Shown here: piece by piece, positions 35,633 to 44,594 of the stretch
Layout: each line of letters opens with the position of its first letter
Numbering within the stretch: the stretch's first letter is position 1
Made by a program: the position numbers and the translations under genes
The notes under the pieces: model-generated
Seen by the model: the letters and a program-made list of their open reading frames with translations, nothing else
Databases searched by the model: none
What the model was told of the DNA's origin: nothing
Source of the DNA: Novosphingobium sp. Gsoil 351
Lineage (GTDB): Bacteria > Pseudomonadota > Alphaproteobacteria > Sphingomonadales > Sphingomonadaceae
Direction of reading: 5' to 3'
Assembly: GCF_009707465.1 (NCBI RefSeq)
Contig: NZ_CP046120.1
Location: forward strand, 558,001-622,000
Length of the DNA stretch: 64,000 nt

Positions 35633-36576
35633 GCATAGTTGTCCGGCCTCGGCTCGAACACCGACCAGCCGGTGGCCTGGGTCAGGCGTTCCAGCGCCAG
35701 CGAGCCGAGTTGCGAGTTGCCCTTCTCGTTGAGTCCGGGCGACCATACCGTGATCGAGGCGATGCCGGGCGCGACCGCGAGGATGCCCCCGCCGACCCCC
35801 GATTTCCCCGGCAGACCGGTGCGGAAGGCGAACTCGCCGGAGTTGTCGTAGTGTCCGCAGCTCATCATCAGCGCGTTGATCCGCCGCGCGCGCTGCGAAG
35901 TGACGACGTTCTGCCCAGTCGAGGGGTTGCGCCCGTCGTTCGCCAGATAGCGTCCTGCCAGCGCCAGCTGATGGCACGACATGGCCAGCGCGCACTGGTG
36001 GAAATAGACGCTGAGCGTATCTTCCACCGCGTGGCGGATGTTGCCGAACGAACGCATGTAATAGGCGAGGGCGAAGTTGCGGAAGCCGGTTTGGTGTTCG
36101 GCGTGAGCAACCGCCTCGTCGATCGCGATGCTCTCGTCGCCCGCCAGGTTGCGGACGAAGCGAAGCAGGTTACCGATCACCTCGTTCGGCCGGAACCGGC
36201 CCAGCAGGATGTCGGCGACGACGATCGCGCCGGCGTTGATGAACGGGTTGCGCGGAATGCCGCTTTCGCTCTCGAGCTGGACGATCGAGTTGAACGCGCT
36301 GCCCGAAGGCTCGCGCCCCACCCGCCGCCACAGCTCGTCGCCCAGTTCGCCCAGCGCCAGGGTCAGCGCGAAGACCTTGGAGATCGACTGAATCGAGAAC
36401 GGCTCCTCGGCGTCGCCGCCCAAGTGGCAGGTCCCGTCGGCCAAGACCACCGCAATGCCGAATTTGCTCGGCGGGACGCAGGCCAAAGGAGGAATATAGT
36501 CGGCGACCTTGCCGCGATCGGGCGCGGCCTTCATCTCGGCGGCGATGGCAGCGACAATGCGATCGAGTTCGAGCAT
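35629..36576 (-). CDS. glsA: Glutaminase
   Basis: Bacterial-type glutaminase of the serine-dependent beta-lactamase-like fold, hydrolysing glutamine to glutamate and ammonia. The 315-residue protein has the catalytic Ser-x-x-Lys in [16 protein letters not shown] (about 61-76), the [11 protein letters not shown] block, [20 protein letters not shown], and [15 protein letters not shown] with the C-terminal Gly-rich site. The start at 36576 gives [15 protein letters not shown]; the 48 upstream codons are not conserved and run toward the tmRNA gene. The tmRNA gene lies directly upstream on the same strand. Confidence 0.95.
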   Translation of the reverse strand: MLELDRIVAAIAAEMKAAPDRGKVADYIPPLACVPPSKFGIAVVLADGTCHLGGDAEEPFSIQSISKVFALTLALGELGDELWRRVGREPSGSAFNSIVQLESESGIPRNPFINAGAIVVADILLGRFRPNEVIGNLLRFVRNLAGDESIAIDEAVAHAEHQTGFRNFALAYYMRSFGNIRHAVEDTLSVYFHQCALAMSCHQLALAGRYLANDGRNPSTGQNVVTSQRARRINALMMSCGHYDNSGEFAFRTGLPGKSGVGGGILAVAPGIASITVWSPGLNEKGNSQLGSLALERLTQATGWSVFEPRPDNYA

Positions 36577-36651
36577 GGCGCAGCTTCCCTGACAGCGGCC
36601 AGCGCGATGTTCCACGGCCTGCGCGGCTTGTATAGTCCGGAGGGAACGAGG

Positions 36652-36996
36652 TGGGGGTGGTTCTGTTGCCCGGCCCACCCCCGGGCCGCTGGAATCCGTT
36701 CTGTTGCCCGGTCGGTCCAACCGCGCTTTAGCTTTGTAATTTCAGGCCGTTAGGCCGTCAGGTTACGCCGCGAGAGCGAGTGCTTCATTGTCATTGGCAC
36801 TTGTGGGTTTTGAGCCTTTAACGGGTTACTCAGCCCGGAAGAAAATACCGCTTTTCAATACACGTCGATCCTGGTTCGGCCCCGTCAGAACCTCCGCCGA
36901 AGCGAAGGATTTGGTGGAGCCGCCGGGTACTGCCCCCGGGTCCGCTGCATCTATTGCACGGCACAATTTATCCTCATAGCCGGGCGAACCCGGCAC
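36652..36996 (-). ncRNA. ssrA: tmRNA, circularly permuted two-piece form
   Basis: Transfer-messenger RNA, which rescues stalled ribosomes with SmpB. As in other alphaproteobacteria the gene is permuted: on the minus strand the acceptor piece comes first and ends CGGCTCCACCA at 36912, then an intervening segment, then the coding piece starting GGGGCCG at 36883. GGGGCCG pairs with CGGCTCC (7 bp). The T arm is CCGGG-GGCAGTA-CCCGG. The tag reading frame at 36798-36763 is ANDNEALALAA followed by TAA, with resume codon GCC. A pseudoknot-like CGGG/CCCG plus TGAG/CTCA precedes the tag. The precursor opens with a UUCG-capped hairpin (36979-36994). The 3' end near 36652 is approximate, set by a hairpin. 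Confidence 0.93.
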
Positions 36997-37001
36997 GAAG
37001 A

Positions 37002-37029
37002 CATATAGGCGTTCGGCAATTAATGTGAA
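37002..37029 (-). promoter_or_regulatory. Predicted tmRNA promoter
   Basis: On the minus strand TTCACA (37029-37024) and TATATG (37007-37002) are 16 bases apart, about 7 bases before the predicted 5' end of the tmRNA precursor. Confidence 0.6.
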
Positions 37030-37045
37030 GTGACTGCTTTTTCTT

Positions 37046-37072
37046 GCCCTCTCCCCCTTGAAGGGGGCGGGA
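37046..37072. repeat. Degenerate copy of the trp-cassette hairpin repeat
   Basis: A hairpin GCCCTCTCCCCC-TTGA-type with GGGGGCGGG arm, lying between the tmRNA promoter and the mscL stop, resembles the head of the DUF559 cassette ends with several changes and no tail. It may act as the mscL terminator. Confidence 0.55.
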
Positions 37073-37075
37073 AAC

Positions 37076-37495
37076 TCAAGCGCGCCGTTTCAGCTCGTCC
37101 CGGATCTCGCTAAGCAGTTCGACTTCGCTGGGCCCGGCCGGCGCCGCTTCGGGCGGGGGCATCGCCTTGTTGGCGGCTTTGACGATCAGGAAGATCACCC
37201 ACGCCAGGATCACGAAGCTGATCAGCGCGCTGACGAAGCTGCCATAGGCCAGCACGTTGGCTCCGCCCTTGCGCGCCTCCTCCAGGCTCAAGCCCGGCGC
37301 CGCGCTGCCGCTGAGCACCACATACTTGTCGGTGAAGTCGAGTCCGCCGAAGACCAGCCCAACCACCGGCATAATCAGGTCGTCGGTCAGCGAGGTCACG
37401 ATCTTGCCGAACGCCGCCCCGATGATCACGCCGACCGCAAGATCGAGCACGTTGCCGCGCGCGATGAACGTCTTGAATTCCTGCACCATCGACAT
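37076..37495 (-). CDS. mscL: Large-conductance mechanosensitive channel
   Basis: MscL, a homopentameric inner-membrane safety valve opened by membrane tension during hypo-osmotic shock. The 139-residue protein has the N-terminal amphipathic [22 protein letters not shown], helix 1 with [20 protein letters not shown], the [12 protein letters not shown] periplasmic entry, helix 2 [20 protein letters not shown], and a charged C-terminal helix [13 protein letters not shown]. The start at 37495 follows GGGGAA and gives the family's usual N-terminus; 21 upstream codons are excluded. Confidence 0.97.
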   Translation of the reverse strand: MSMVQEFKTFIARGNVLDLAVGVIIGAAFGKIVTSLTDDLIMPVVGLVFGGLDFTDKYVVLSGSAAPGLSLEEARKGGANVLAYGSFVSALISFVILAWVIFLIVKAANKAMPPPEAAPAGPSEVELLSEIRDELKRRA

Positions 37496-37672
37496 CGCAC
37501 ATTCCCCGGTCAACTCGCGTCCCACGATCAGTCTCGGATCAACCGCAGGCAACGTCAACCGCGCCAGAGCGTATTGCTCGCATAAAACACCTTGAACACA
37601 GGCCCCATCCCGCTATCTTCCGCGGCGGTCCGGCATCTGCCGGGAACGGTCCCCGTGGAGTTCACGCACACC

Positions 37673-38350
37673 ATGTCCGCTTCGATTTTCAGCCGTCTCG
37701 GCCGCTTCACCCTGGTCATCGCCGCCGCTGCCGGGCTGTCGGCCTGCGGTATCAACACCGTCCCTACCGCCGAGGAGAACGCCAAGGCCAAGTGGGCCGA
37801 CGTCGAGAGCGCCTACCAGCGCCGTGCCGCGCTGATCCCCAATCTGGTCGCCACCGCCAAGGGTGCGGCGGCGAGCGAGACCACGATCCTGACCAACGTG
37901 ACGCAGGCCCGCGCCAACGCCACCGCGATCAATATCACCACCGACGATCTCAGCGATCCCGCCACGTTCGAGAAGTTCCAGAACGCGCAAAACCAATTGA
38001 CCCAGGCGTTGGGCCAGTTGCGCTCGGTGGTGGAAAACTACCCGACGCTGCAAAGCCAGGCGCGGTTCGCCGACCTGATGAGCGCGCTCGCCAGCACCGA
38101 GGACCGGATCGACGTTTCGCGCACCCGCTACAACCAGGCGGTGCAGGAATATAACACTACGATCCGCACCTTCCCCGCGGTGATCGCGGCCAAAGTGATC
38201 TACGGCGCCAAACCTTTGATCCCGTTCAAGGCGGAGGCCGGCGCCGAGACCGCGCCGACGGTGGATTTCGGCGTTCCGGCCGCCCCGGCGCCTGCCGCCA
38301 ACGACAACGCGCAACCCGCTACGCCGGCTTCCACCGCCGCCGCCCAGTAA
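37673..38350 (+). CDS. lemA: LemA family lipoprotein
   Basis: A 225-residue LemA-family protein (PF04011). After a lipoprotein signal (GRFTLVIAAAAGLSAC) comes the helical LemA domain with KWADVESAYQRRAALIPNLV, ENYPTLQSQARFADLMSALASTEDRI and RTRYNQAVQEYNTTIRTFPAVI. The C-terminal 40 residues are Ala/Pro-rich and disordered. First gene of a lemA-TPM-TPM operon, an arrangement found in many bacteria; function is unclear, with proposals around envelope stress or membrane-protein quality control. Start chosen at ATG 37673; the upstream frame is not conserved. Confidence 0.92.
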   Translation: MSASIFSRLGRFTLVIAAAAGLSACGINTVPTAEENAKAKWADVESAYQRRAALIPNLVATAKGAAASETTILTNVTQARANATAINITTDDLSDPATFEKFQNAQNQLTQALGQLRSVVENYPTLQSQARFADLMSALASTEDRIDVSRTRYNQAVQEYNTTIRTFPAVIAAKVIYGAKPLIPFKAEAGAETAPTVDFGVPAAPAPAANDNAQPATPASTAAAQ

Positions 38351-38359
38351 GCGGTAGGA

Positions 38360-39193
38360 ATGCCGCAAATGGTTGCGCTGTTGCGCATCTGGTTCGCATT
38401 CGCCGTCGCCGTCCTGATCGGCAGCACGGCGAGTGCGGCCATTCCCCCTCGCCCCGCCGGCCCGGTTTTCGACCAGGCCGACATCTTGCCGCCAGCTGAG
38501 GAAGCGGCGCTCGACCAGAAGTTGCGCGCTTACAACGCCAGCACCGGGCGGGCGGTCATTGTCGCGACGGTCACCTCGCTCGATGGACTGGACGAGGTAA
38601 CTTACGGGCAGCAATTGGCAGAGGCCTGGGGCATTGGCGGCAAAGAGACCGAGCAGGGCGTGCTCCTGCTGGTAGCGCCCAAGGAACGGCGCGTCCGCAT
38701 CGCCACCGCGCGGGGAGTGCAGTACGACGGTTTCAACGACATTCTGGCTGCGCGGATCATCCGCGACACAATCACCCCCCGGTTCAAGGTGGGCGACTTG
38801 GCCGGAGGCATTGCTGCCGGGGTCGATGCGATCATCACCGATCTCAACCGCACGCCCGCTGAGGCCAAGGCTATTGCCGAAGCCGAGGCCGCGGCCCACG
38901 CGCAGGGTTCGTCCGATGGCGGAAGCGGTATAGGTGGGTTCATCTTCTGGGCGTTCATGATCATCGTGTTCATGGCAGTATTCGGCCGGGGCGGTCGGCG
39001 TGGCCAGCGCTATGGCCGCGATGGCGGAAGCAACCTGCCGATCATCCTATGGGGTGCCAGCGAGATCGCCCGCGGACTTTCGCAAGGTTCGAGCAGCGGA
39101 GGTGGCTTTGGCGGCGGCGGTGGTGGCGGCTTTGGCGGTTTCGGCGGTGGAGGCGGCGGCTTCAACGGCGGCGGCGCCTCGGGGGGTTGGTGA
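38360..39193 (+). CDS. TPM-domain protein with Gly-rich tail (YgcG type)
   Basis: A 277-residue membrane-anchored protein: signal peptide (residues 1-28, ending ASAAIPPRP), TPM_phosphatase domain (PF04536) with VFDQADILPPAEEAALDQKL, ATVTSLDGLDEVTYGQQLAEAWGIG and GVLLLVAPKERRVRIATARG, one membrane helix near residue 195 (FIFWAFMIIVFMAVF), and a C-terminal tail almost wholly Gly with Phe. The Gly-rich tail is typical of YgcG. It lies 10 bp after lemA and its stop overlaps the next gene's start (TGATG). Confidence 0.92.
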   Translation: MPQMVALLRIWFAFAVAVLIGSTASAAIPPRPAGPVFDQADILPPAEEAALDQKLRAYNASTGRAVIVATVTSLDGLDEVTYGQQLAEAWGIGGKETEQGVLLLVAPKERRVRIATARGVQYDGFNDILAARIIRDTITPRFKVGDLAGGIAAGVDAIITDLNRTPAEAKAIAEAEAAAHAQGSSDGGSGIGGFIFWAFMIIVFMAVFGRGGRRGQRYGRDGGSNLPIILWGASEIARGLSQGSSSGGGFGGGGGGGFGGFGGGGGGFNGGGASGGW

Positions 39194-39873
39194 TGACGGT
39201 CACCATGCTTTCCGAAGCCGACCACGACCGGGTCAGCGCCGCGGTTTCCGCGGCCGAAGCGCGTTCGGCTGGTGAGATAGTGACGATTGTGACCGACCGT
39301 TCGGACGGCTACTGGGACGTCGCGCTCGCCTGGGCGGCGGTAATCGCGGCGACCGCGCTGCTGGCGCTGTCGCTTGCCCCAGCCTTCTACCTCGGGCTGA
39401 TCGACCGCATGACCGGGGCCTGGGCCAACGAATGGACCCACGGCGAGATTTTCGCGGTCGCGCTCGGGGTCGCGACACTAAAGTTCCTCGGGATGCTGGT
39501 CATCCAGTTGTGGCAGCCGCTTAAGTTCTGGCTGATCCCGTCGCCGGTCAAATCGCGGCGCGTGCTGGCCCGCGCAATCACCTGCTTTAAAGTCGGCGCC
39601 GAGCGACGCACCCATGGCCGGACAGGCATCCTCATCTACCTGTCGATGCGCGAACACCGCGCCGAGATCGTCGCCGACGCGGCGATCACCAGCAAGGTCG
39701 CGCCCGAGGTATGGGGCGAGGCGATGGCCGCGATGCTTCCTGAGATCAAAGCCGGGCGGATCGCCGACGGCATGATCGCCGCGATCGGGCGAGTCGGGGC
39801 GGTCCTTGCCGAACACTTCCCGCGCGCCGAGGACGACACCAACGAGTTGCCTGACAGGCTGATCGAAGTGTGA
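39193..39873 (+). CDS. TPM-domain membrane protein
   Basis: A 226-residue second TPM-domain protein. The N-terminal LSEADHDRVSAAVSAAEARSAGEIVTIVTDRSDG matches the family, followed by two membrane helices (AWAAVIAATALLALSLAPAF at about 45-65, and FLGMLVIQLWQPLKFWLI). The C-terminal part has GRTGILIYLSMREHRAEIVAD, a block shared with the other TPM domains. Translationally coupled to the preceding TPM gene by overlapping codons. The pair with lemA is common in alphaproteobacteria. Confidence 0.9.
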   Translation: MTVTMLSEADHDRVSAAVSAAEARSAGEIVTIVTDRSDGYWDVALAWAAVIAATALLALSLAPAFYLGLIDRMTGAWANEWTHGEIFAVALGVATLKFLGMLVIQLWQPLKFWLIPSPVKSRRVLARAITCFKVGAERRTHGRTGILIYLSMREHRAEIVADAAITSKVAPEVWGEAMAAMLPEIKAGRIADGMIAAIGRVGAVLAEHFPRAEDDTNELPDRLIEV

Positions 39874-39944
39874 ACCGACGGTTCTCAGCTCCGCTCGTGT
39901 CCAACGAATTCGAGGTGCGTTGCGCGATACCCAAGGTTGTCTGC

Positions 39945-39975
39945 GATCCCTCGACTTCGCTCGGGATGAGCGGGA
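39945..39975. repeat. Palindromic intergenic repeat (ATCCCTCGACTTCGCTCGGGAT type)
   Basis: An imperfect palindrome ATCCC...GGGAT around TCGACTTCGCTCG, followed by GAGCGGGAT. I recall this sequence type as a dispersed element in sphingomonad genomes; this is from memory and not checked. It lies between the TPM operon and the NUDIX gene, ending about 8 bases before the NUDIX GTG start. Confidence 0.6.
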
Positions 39976-39982
39976 TGGTTGG

Positions 39983-40510
39983 GTGAACGAGCCCGAAATC
40001 ATAGTCTGGCAGGGCCGCTTCGTTGTCGCCAAGACGCGGGGCAAGTGGGAATACGTCAGCCGGGCGCGCAACATCCGTGCGGCGGTGATCCTGGCAGTCG
40101 AGGACGGGCATGTCCTGCTGGTCGAACAATTCCGCGTTCCCTTGGACCGCATCTGCATCGAACTGCCCGCCGGCTTGATCGGTGACGATGACGGTGGCGA
40201 GAACGAGAGCGCGGAAACCGCGGCGGGCCGCGAGCTGGAAGAGGAAACCGGCTATCGCGCAGCGCGGATGGAAACCATCGGCGAGTTCTGGTCTTCGCCC
40301 GGCATGGTCACCGAAAGCTTCACTCTGCTGCGCGCCAGCGGGCTGACTAAAGTCGGCCCGGGGGGTGGGACTGCCGGCGAGAACATCACCGTCCATCGCG
40401 TGGCCCTGGCCGGACTCGAGGATTTTCTTGCCACGCAGCGCGTCATGGGCAACGCCATCGACGTGCGGCTGCTGACATTGCTGGGGCCGAAAATACTCCG
40501 GGAGAGCTGA
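39983..40510 (+). CDS. NUDIX hydrolase, ADP-ribose pyrophosphatase-like
   Basis: A 175-residue NUDIX enzyme, likely cleaving ADP-ribose or another nucleoside diphosphate derivative. The NUDIX box is present as ESAETAAGRELEEETGY with the REUxEExGU core intact; the usual Gly before the first Glu is displaced by a short Gly/Asp/Glu-rich insertion (GDDDGGENE). Upstream ELPAGLIG and the following EFWSSPGMVTESFTLLRA are typical of ADP-ribose pyrophosphatases. GTG 39983 starts V-N-E-P-E-I-I-V-W; the earlier ATG at 39920 would force translation through the palindromic repeat and is not favoured. Confidence 0.88.
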   Translation: MNEPEIIVWQGRFVVAKTRGKWEYVSRARNIRAAVILAVEDGHVLLVEQFRVPLDRICIELPAGLIGDDDGGENESAETAAGRELEEETGYRAARMETIGEFWSSPGMVTESFTLLRASGLTKVGPGGGTAGENITVHRVALAGLEDFLATQRVMGNAIDVRLLTLLGPKILRES

Positions 40511-40511
40511 C

Positions 40512-41294
40512 ATGACAGGCAGGGTTGCGGGCAAGCTGGCGCTGGTCACCGGCGCGGCGCAAGGTCTGGGCGCTGCCAGTGCGGCGCTGCTGGCGCGCGA
40601 GGGCGCCAAGGTGCTGTGCACCGACATAAACGCGGAAGGCGCGCAAGCCACCGCCGCTGCGATCAACGCCGAATGCGGCGCGGGCACCGCGTTTGCGCAG
40701 AAGCTCGACGTCACCAGCCCCGAAGACTGGAAGGCGGCGGTGGACGTCGCGCGCACCGCGATGGGCGGGCTGTCAGTGCTGCTCAACAACGCCGGGATCG
40801 GGGTGCGCGGGAACATCGAGACCTGTACGCTGGAGGAGTGGCGGCGCGGGTTCGCCGTCAACGTAGAAAGCGTTTTCCTCGGCTGCCAGACCGCGATTCC
40901 GCTGCTTAAGGACCACCAGCCGGGCTCGATCATCAATATCAGTTCGATCGCCGGGCTCATCGCCAGCGACACCATGCCCGGCTACAACGCCAGCAAGGCG
41001 GCGGTGTGGATGCTGTCGAAATCGGTCGCGCTGTATTGCGCCAAAAACCGGTGGGACATCCGCAGCAACACCGTCCACCCAACCTTCATCGATACTCCGA
41101 TCCTTGATGGAATGACGAAATCGACCGGACATCCCAAAGAGGTGATCATGGAGAAGTTGGCGCGACAGATCCCGCTCAAGCGCGTCGGCGAGCCCAGCGA
41201 CGTGGCGAACGCGGTGCTCTACCTCGCGAGCGACGAAAGCCGATTCATGACTGGGGCCGAGGTCAAGCTCGACGGCGGAATCAGCGCCATGTGA
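40512..41294 (+). CDS. Short-chain dehydrogenase/reductase
   Basis: A 260-residue classical SDR. The NAD(P)-binding motif is LVTGAAQGLGAASA, with Asp in CTDINAEG suggesting NAD preference, then LLNNAGIG, ISSIAGLIAS and the catalytic YNASKAAVW. The C-terminal FMTGAEVKLDGGISAM resembles cyclopentanol and 3-hydroxysteroid dehydrogenases. Substrate is unknown. It starts one base after the NUDIX stop, so the two form a unit, and ends 7 bp from the convergent SRAP gene. Confidence 0.92.
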   Translation: MTGRVAGKLALVTGAAQGLGAASAALLAREGAKVLCTDINAEGAQATAAAINAECGAGTAFAQKLDVTSPEDWKAAVDVARTAMGGLSVLLNNAGIGVRGNIETCTLEEWRRGFAVNVESVFLGCQTAIPLLKDHQPGSIINISSIAGLIASDTMPGYNASKAAVWMLSKSVALYCAKNRWDIRSNTVHPTFIDTPILDGMTKSTGHPKEVIMEKLARQIPLKRVGEPSDVANAVLYLASDESRFMTGAEVKLDGGISAM

Positions 41295-41301
41295 GCAGCG
41301 C

Positions 41302-41901
41302 TCAGCGCGGCGCGACCCAGCGTTCGGCGGTGCGCTCTACCGCCATCACTCCGGGATAGGGGCGACACAACAGGCCTGCTCCACCGGGTGGGCCATCGAG
41401 CCAATCGGTCCAGTCTTCAGGCTGGAGGATCACCGGCATGCGGTCGTGAACATCGGCGACGTGGATGCAGGCCTCGGTCATGATCATGGAAAAGACCAGA
41501 CCCCACTCCGCGGTGTTCCGCCAGATTCCTGCGACCGCGAAGACCGGCTGGCCCGGCAGGCGGAACCAGGTGCGAGTCTTGCGCCCCCGCTCGCCCTCGG
41601 CCTCTGCGAACTCGCTCACCGGAATCAGGCAACGCCGTTCCTGGAAGCTATGGCGCCACATGAAGTTGTCGAGTTTGTCGGCGCGGGTATTGTTGACCGG
41701 ACGCGGTTTCGCCCCAGGTCGGGCGTCCTTGAGTTTCAAGGGAAAGCCCCAGGCCATCGAGCGCAGCTCATCGGCTGCCACGACAAGCCCGGGATAGCCG
41801 GGATAGATCTCGTCAGGAGTGTTGCCGATGCTTCCCAACGGAACGCCGAATAGTCGCGCAACCTCGTCGCGGGCCTTGGTCATGCGATAGAGGTTGCACA
41901 C
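41302..41901 (-). CDS. SOS response-associated peptidase (SRAP, YedK family)
   Basis: A 199-residue SRAP protein (PF02586), which forms a thiazolidine crosslink with abasic sites in single-stranded DNA through the N-terminal cysteine. The start is a GTG at 41901 that places Cys second (M-C-N-L-Y), as needed after Met removal. Active-site blocks are VNNTRADKLDNFMWRHSF with Asn and Arg, CLIPVSEFAEAEG with Glu, and MIMTEACIHVADVHDRMPVIL with the histidine. It follows alaS on the same strand after 26 bp. I see no LexA box at its start. Confidence 0.93.
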   Translation of the reverse strand: MCNLYRMTKARDEVARLFGVPLGSIGNTPDEIYPGYPGLVVAADELRSMAWGFPLKLKDARPGAKPRPVNNTRADKLDNFMWRHSFQERRCLIPVSEFAEAEGERGRKTRTWFRLPGQPVFAVAGIWRNTAEWGLVFSMIMTEACIHVADVHDRMPVILQPEDWTDWLDGPPGGAGLLCRPYPGVMAVERTAERWVAPR

Positions 41902-41927
41902 GGTCGTTCCGCCTTGACCGATAACGA

Positions 41928-44594
41928 CTAGCCGACGGTCTCGCTCGCCAGCACTGCTTTCACCGACGCGATCGCCTCTGCCGCCTTAGCGCCGTCCGGT
42001 CCGCCGCCCTGCGCCATGTCAGGCCGCCCCCCGCCGCCCTTTCCGCCGAGCACTTCGACCCCGGCGCGAACGAGATCGACCGCGCTGAAGCGGGCGGTCA
42101 GGTCGTCGGTGACTGCCGCCGCGATCGCCGCACGACCTTCGCTGACCGCGACGATCGCCGCAACGCCGGAACCCAGCCGGGCCTTGGCTTGATCGAGCAG
42201 TCCGCGCAGTTCCTTGGCTTCCAGGCCATCGATTACCTGACCCGAGAACTTGATGCCGGCGACTTCCTCGTCAGTCGGTCCGGACGCGGCAGCGCCCGCA
42301 CTACCCAGTGCCAGCGCCTTCTTCGTCTCGGCCAGCTCGCGTTCGAGCCGCTTGCGTTCCTCGACCAGCGCGGCGACGCGCGCCTCGACCTCCTCGGGCG
42401 ACGTGCGCAGGCCTGCCGCCACCGCCTTCAGTGTTTCCTCACGCCCGACCAGCCACGTCCGCGCTCCCTCGCCGGTGAGCGCCTCGATCCGACGAACGCC
42501 GCTGCTGACCGCGCTCTCGGATACGATCCGGAACACCCCGATATCGCCGGTCGCGGTGACGTGCGTGCCGCCGCACAGTTCGACCGAATAGTTGCGCCCG
42601 CCATCGCCAGTGCGGCCCATCCCGAGTACGCGGACTTCGTCGCCGTACTTCTCGCCGAACAGCGCCATCGCGCCGGCCTCGATCGCATCGTCCGGGCTCA
42701 TCAGTCGGGTGGTGACCGGCTGGTTGGCGCGGATTTCAGCGTTAACCTCGGCCTCGACTGCGGCGATGTCCTCGTCCGTCAACGCCTTGGGGTGCGAAAA
42801 ATCGAAGCGCAGACGGTCGGCGGCGACCAGCGAGCCCTTTTGCGTCACATGCTCGCCGAGCCGGTTGCGCAGCGCGGCGTGGACGAGGTGCGTGGCCGAA
42901 TGGTTGGCGCGGATCGCGTCGCGGCGCTCGGCGTCGACCTGGAGGTGGACGGTCACGCCCACGCCGATCCGCCCGCTCTCGACCGTGCCGTACATCGCGT
43001 GGAGACGGCCCAGCGGCTTGGCGGTGTCGGTGACGGCAATCCGCAGCCCGCCCGGCCCGGTGATCACGCCCGCATCGCCCGTCTGGCCGCCGCTTTCGCC
43101 ATAGAACGGGGTCTGGTTGGTTAGGACGATCACGGCTTCGCCCGCGTCAGCGGAGGCGACTTCGGCACCGTCCTTGATCAGCGCGACCACCCGGCCCTCG
43201 CCCTCGGTCGCGGTGTAGCCGGTGAATTCGCTTGCCCCTTCCCGCTCGGCGATGTCGAACCACAGCTCGCCGTCCGCGGCCTGGCCGCTGCCCTTCCACG
43301 CCGCGCGCGCCGCCGCCTTCTGCCGCGCCATCGCCGCATCGAAGCCCGCTCGATCTACCGCGATCCCGCGTGCTCGCAGGGCGTCTTCGGTCAGGTCATA
43401 GGGGAAGCCGAAGGTGTCGTAGAGGCGGAACGCGGTCTCCCCCGGAAGGCTGTCACCCGCGCCTAACCCACCGGTCTCCTCGTCGAGCAAGCGCAACCCA
43501 TTGGCCAGCGTCCGCCGGAACTGGATTTCCTCCCGCTCGAGAGTCTCCTCGATGAGGGGTTGCGCACGGCCCAGTTCCGGAAATGCCTGGCCCATCTCGG
43601 CGACCAACGCGGGGACCAGCCGGTGCATCAGCGGATCCTTGGCGCCAAGCAGATGCGCGTGGCGCATGCCGCGGCGCATGATCCGGCGCAGGACATAGCC
43701 GCGCCCCTCGTTCGAGGGCAGTACCCCATCGGCGAGTAGGAACGAGACCGAGCGCAGATGATCCGCGATCACCCGATGGCTCGCCTGATTCTCGCCCTGA
43801 GCCGCAACCCCGGTCAGGCTCTCCGAAGCGGCGATCAGCGCCCTGAACAAGTCGATGTCGTAGTTGTCGTGGACGCCCTGGAGCACCGCTGCGACGCGCT
43901 CCAGCCCCATCCCGGTATCGATGCTCTTCTTGGGCAGGTCGCCGACGATCTCGCCGCCGGCCTGCTCGTTCTGCATGAACACCAGGTTCCAGATTTCGAC
44001 AAAGCGGTCGCCGTCCTCGTTGGGGCTGCCCGGAGGCCCCCCGGCGATGTGCGCGCCGTGATCGTAAAAGATCTCGCTGCACGGGCCGCAGGGGCCGTCG
44101 TCGCCCATCGCCCAGAAGTTATCCTTGGTGGCGATCCGGATGATGCGTTCGTCGGGCAGCCCGGCGATCCGGCGCCACAGATCGAACGCCTCGTCGTCGG
44201 TGTGATAGACCGTGGCGGTCAGCTTGTCGGGGTCGAGCCCCCACTCCTTGGTCAGCAGCGTCCACGCGTGGACGATCGCCTGCTCCTTGAAGTAGTCGCC
44301 AAAGCTGAAGTTGCCGAGCATCTCGAAAAAGGTGTGGTGCCGCGCGGTGTAGCCAACGTTGTCGAGATCGTTGTGCTTGCCCCCGGCGCGCACGCACTTT
44401 TGCGAGGAGGTGGCGCGCGGGTTGGTGCGCGTTTCCAGCCCGGTGAAGACGTTCTTGAACGGCACCATACCGGCGTTGACGAACATCAGCGTGGGATCGT
44501 TATACGGCACTAGCGGCGCCGAGGGCACGATCTCGTGCGCGGCCGAGCCGAAGTAATCTAAGAACGAGCGGCGGATGTCGTTGGTAGGGGTCAT
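41928..44594 (-). CDS. alaS: Alanine-tRNA ligase
   Basis: Alanyl-tRNA synthetase, 888 residues, class II, cytosolic. Catalytic core: [74 protein letters not shown] split over the first 120 residues. Editing domain: [25 protein letters not shown] with the zinc-site histidines, and [13 protein letters not shown]. The C-Ala domain ends with [19 protein letters not shown] 44594 is used; it overlaps the stop of the lipid kinase gene (TGATG), so the two are coupled. The neighbourhood with recA and cckA is as in related genomes. Confidence 0.98.
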   Translation of the reverse strand: MTPTNDIRRSFLDYFGSAAHEIVPSAPLVPYNDPTLMFVNAGMVPFKNVFTGLETRTNPRATSSQKCVRAGGKHNDLDNVGYTARHHTFFEMLGNFSFGDYFKEQAIVHAWTLLTKEWGLDPDKLTATVYHTDDEAFDLWRRIAGLPDERIIRIATKDNFWAMGDDGPCGPCSEIFYDHGAHIAGGPPGSPNEDGDRFVEIWNLVFMQNEQAGGEIVGDLPKKSIDTGMGLERVAAVLQGVHDNYDIDLFRALIAASESLTGVAAQGENQASHRVIADHLRSVSFLLADGVLPSNEGRGYVLRRIMRRGMRHAHLLGAKDPLMHRLVPALVAEMGQAFPELGRAQPLIEETLEREEIQFRRTLANGLRLLDEETGGLGAGDSLPGETAFRLYDTFGFPYDLTEDALRARGIAVDRAGFDAAMARQKAAARAAWKGSGQAADGELWFDIAEREGASEFTGYTATEGEGRVVALIKDGAEVASADAGEAVIVLTNQTPFYGESGGQTGDAGVITGPGGLRIAVTDTAKPLGRLHAMYGTVESGRIGVGVTVHLQVDAERRDAIRANHSATHLVHAALRNRLGEHVTQKGSLVAADRLRFDFSHPKALTDEDIAAVEAEVNAEIRANQPVTTRLMSPDDAIEAGAMALFGEKYGDEVRVLGMGRTGDGGRNYSVELCGGTHVTATGDIGVFRIVSESAVSSGVRRIEALTGEGARTWLVGREETLKAVAAGLRTSPEEVEARVAALVEERKRLERELAETKKALALGSAGAAASGPTDEEVAGIKFSGQVIDGLEAKELRGLLDQAKARLGSGVAAIVAVSEGRAAIAAAVTDDLTARFSAVDLVRAGVEVLGGKGGGGRPDMAQGGGPDGAKAAEAIASVKAVLASETVG

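Noticed and set aside
35107..36753. 548-codon plus-strand frame spanning glsA
   Set aside because: Mirror of glsA; starts inside the membrane-protein gene and has no domain.
36788..36979. 63-codon plus-strand frame with PPGTAPGSAAS
   Set aside because: Antisense to the tmRNA; a product of tmRNA conservation, not a protein gene.
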